A stretch of DNA of 6,012 bases from DATKSS01 sp049582065 (GTDB lineage: Bacteria; Chloroflexota; Dormibacteria; Dormibacterales; Dormibacteraceae): the NCBI GenBank assembly GCA_049582065.1, contig JBAUTF010000112.1, positions 1 through 6,012 of the forward strand, written 5' to 3'. The number at the start of each line of letters is the position of its first letter. Within the stretch, counting starts at the first letter, position 1. Position numbers and translations under genes: made by a program. Below, one piece after another: positions 5,835 through 6,012 of the stretch. Below the pieces are notes generated by a model. That model had not been told where the DNA came from. It made no database searches and saw only the letters and a program-made list of their open reading frames with translations.

Positions 5835-6012
5835 TGGGTCAATCAAATTTCGGCCTGGGACTTGCAACCTATGGTCCACATGGAGTAGAAAGGCAGTGGC
5901 CTGCGGCCAAATCCCTCCGCCACACTCGTCTGGGCGGGCTGCATAACGCAAGAACGGGGATGTTTGGTCGTTTTAGTTTTCGGAGTCTGTGAACGAGGAT
6001 CTCCGACCGATC

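Larger units (their letters stand above)
5662..6012. other. Non-coding region upstream of the operon; likely leader and promoter
   Basis: No reading frame here has recognisable protein features on either strand. Minus-strand frames entering from the right edge close soon: one at a TAA near 5975, others by about 5850. A short tail of an upstream gene therefore cannot be excluded. AT-richer patches at about 5841-5850 and 5960-5985 contrast with the GC-rich genes. TAGGTT (minus strand, near 5868-5873) resembles a -10 element but has no good -35 partner, and TACGCT (5700-5695) is equally weak. No terminator with a T-tract was found. At the far right a plus-strand GTG (5989) could begin a divergent gene, but too little is visible. 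Confidence 0.6.

Noticed and set aside
5897..5909. TGGCC-TGC-GGCCA inverted repeat as a terminator
   Set aside because: The stem is only 5 bp and no T-run follows on either strand.
5763..5951. Minus-strand open frame of 62 codons upstream of the co-polymerase
   Set aside because: TTG start, no clear ribosome-binding site, no recognisable motif, and it overlaps the inverted-repeat block. Probably chance.
5534..5992. Plus-strand open frame of 152 codons across the co-polymerase start and the leader
   Set aside because: It begins inside the co-polymerase gene in antisense and shows no protein-like features. The leader part is better explained as non-coding.
5989..6012. GTG start of a divergent gene at the right edge (VNEDLRPI)
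   Set aside because: Only eight codons are visible and the GGAG upstream is only three bases away, too close for a normal ribosome-binding site.

Overview
The window is one high-GC stretch of a bacterial surface-polysaccharide (capsule/exopolysaccharide) biosynthesis cluster. Five genes lie head to tail on the minus strand. In transcription order, right to left, they are: a Wzz-type polysaccharide co-polymerase (5661-4282), a DegT/DnrJ/EryC1/StrS sugar aminotransferase (4285-3062), a soluble FlaA1/CapD-like nucleoside-diphosphate-sugar 4,6-dehydratase (3062-1542), a GT4 glycosyltransferase (1542-367), and the N-terminal part of a fifth protein that runs off the left edge (370-1). All four junctions overlap: two share the motif TTGA, one is TGATG and one is TAATG. 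This points to one transcript with coupled translation.

The likely division of labour is as follows. The dehydratase and aminotransferase convert a UDP-N-acetylhexosamine into a 4-amino-4,6-dideoxy sugar nucleotide, as in bacillosamine or FucNAc4N precursor pathways. The glycosyltransferase adds a sugar to the lipid-linked repeat unit. The co-polymerase controls chain length or export at the membrane. The acetyltransferase, initiating phosphoglycosyltransferase, flippase and polymerase that such a pathway needs are not in the window. The fifth protein has no motif in the visible part that fixes its role; a resemblance to HPr-kinase-like proteins of similar clusters is only a weak impression.

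Bases 5662-6012 carry no convincing gene. This is the likely leader/promoter region of the operon. It has AT-richer patches, a GCGGTG-TCC-CACCGC hairpin, four GGGAC/GTCCC half-sites and a 10-bp palindrome, but no promoter I can name with confidence.

The organism cannot be identified from these bases. The strong GC preference at third codon positions, the TTG/ATG starts and the co-polymerase carrying a C-terminal BY-kinase-like fold fit a high-GC, Gram-positive-type or related terrestrial lineage (Actinobacteriota, Chloroflexota, Dormibacterota or similar). That placement is inference. I see no mobile element, RNA gene or CRISPR array. The most notable points are the decayed kinase-like tail of the co-polymerase, the loss of the membrane segments from the dehydratase, and a left-edge gene that is easily missed because its only credible start is TTG.
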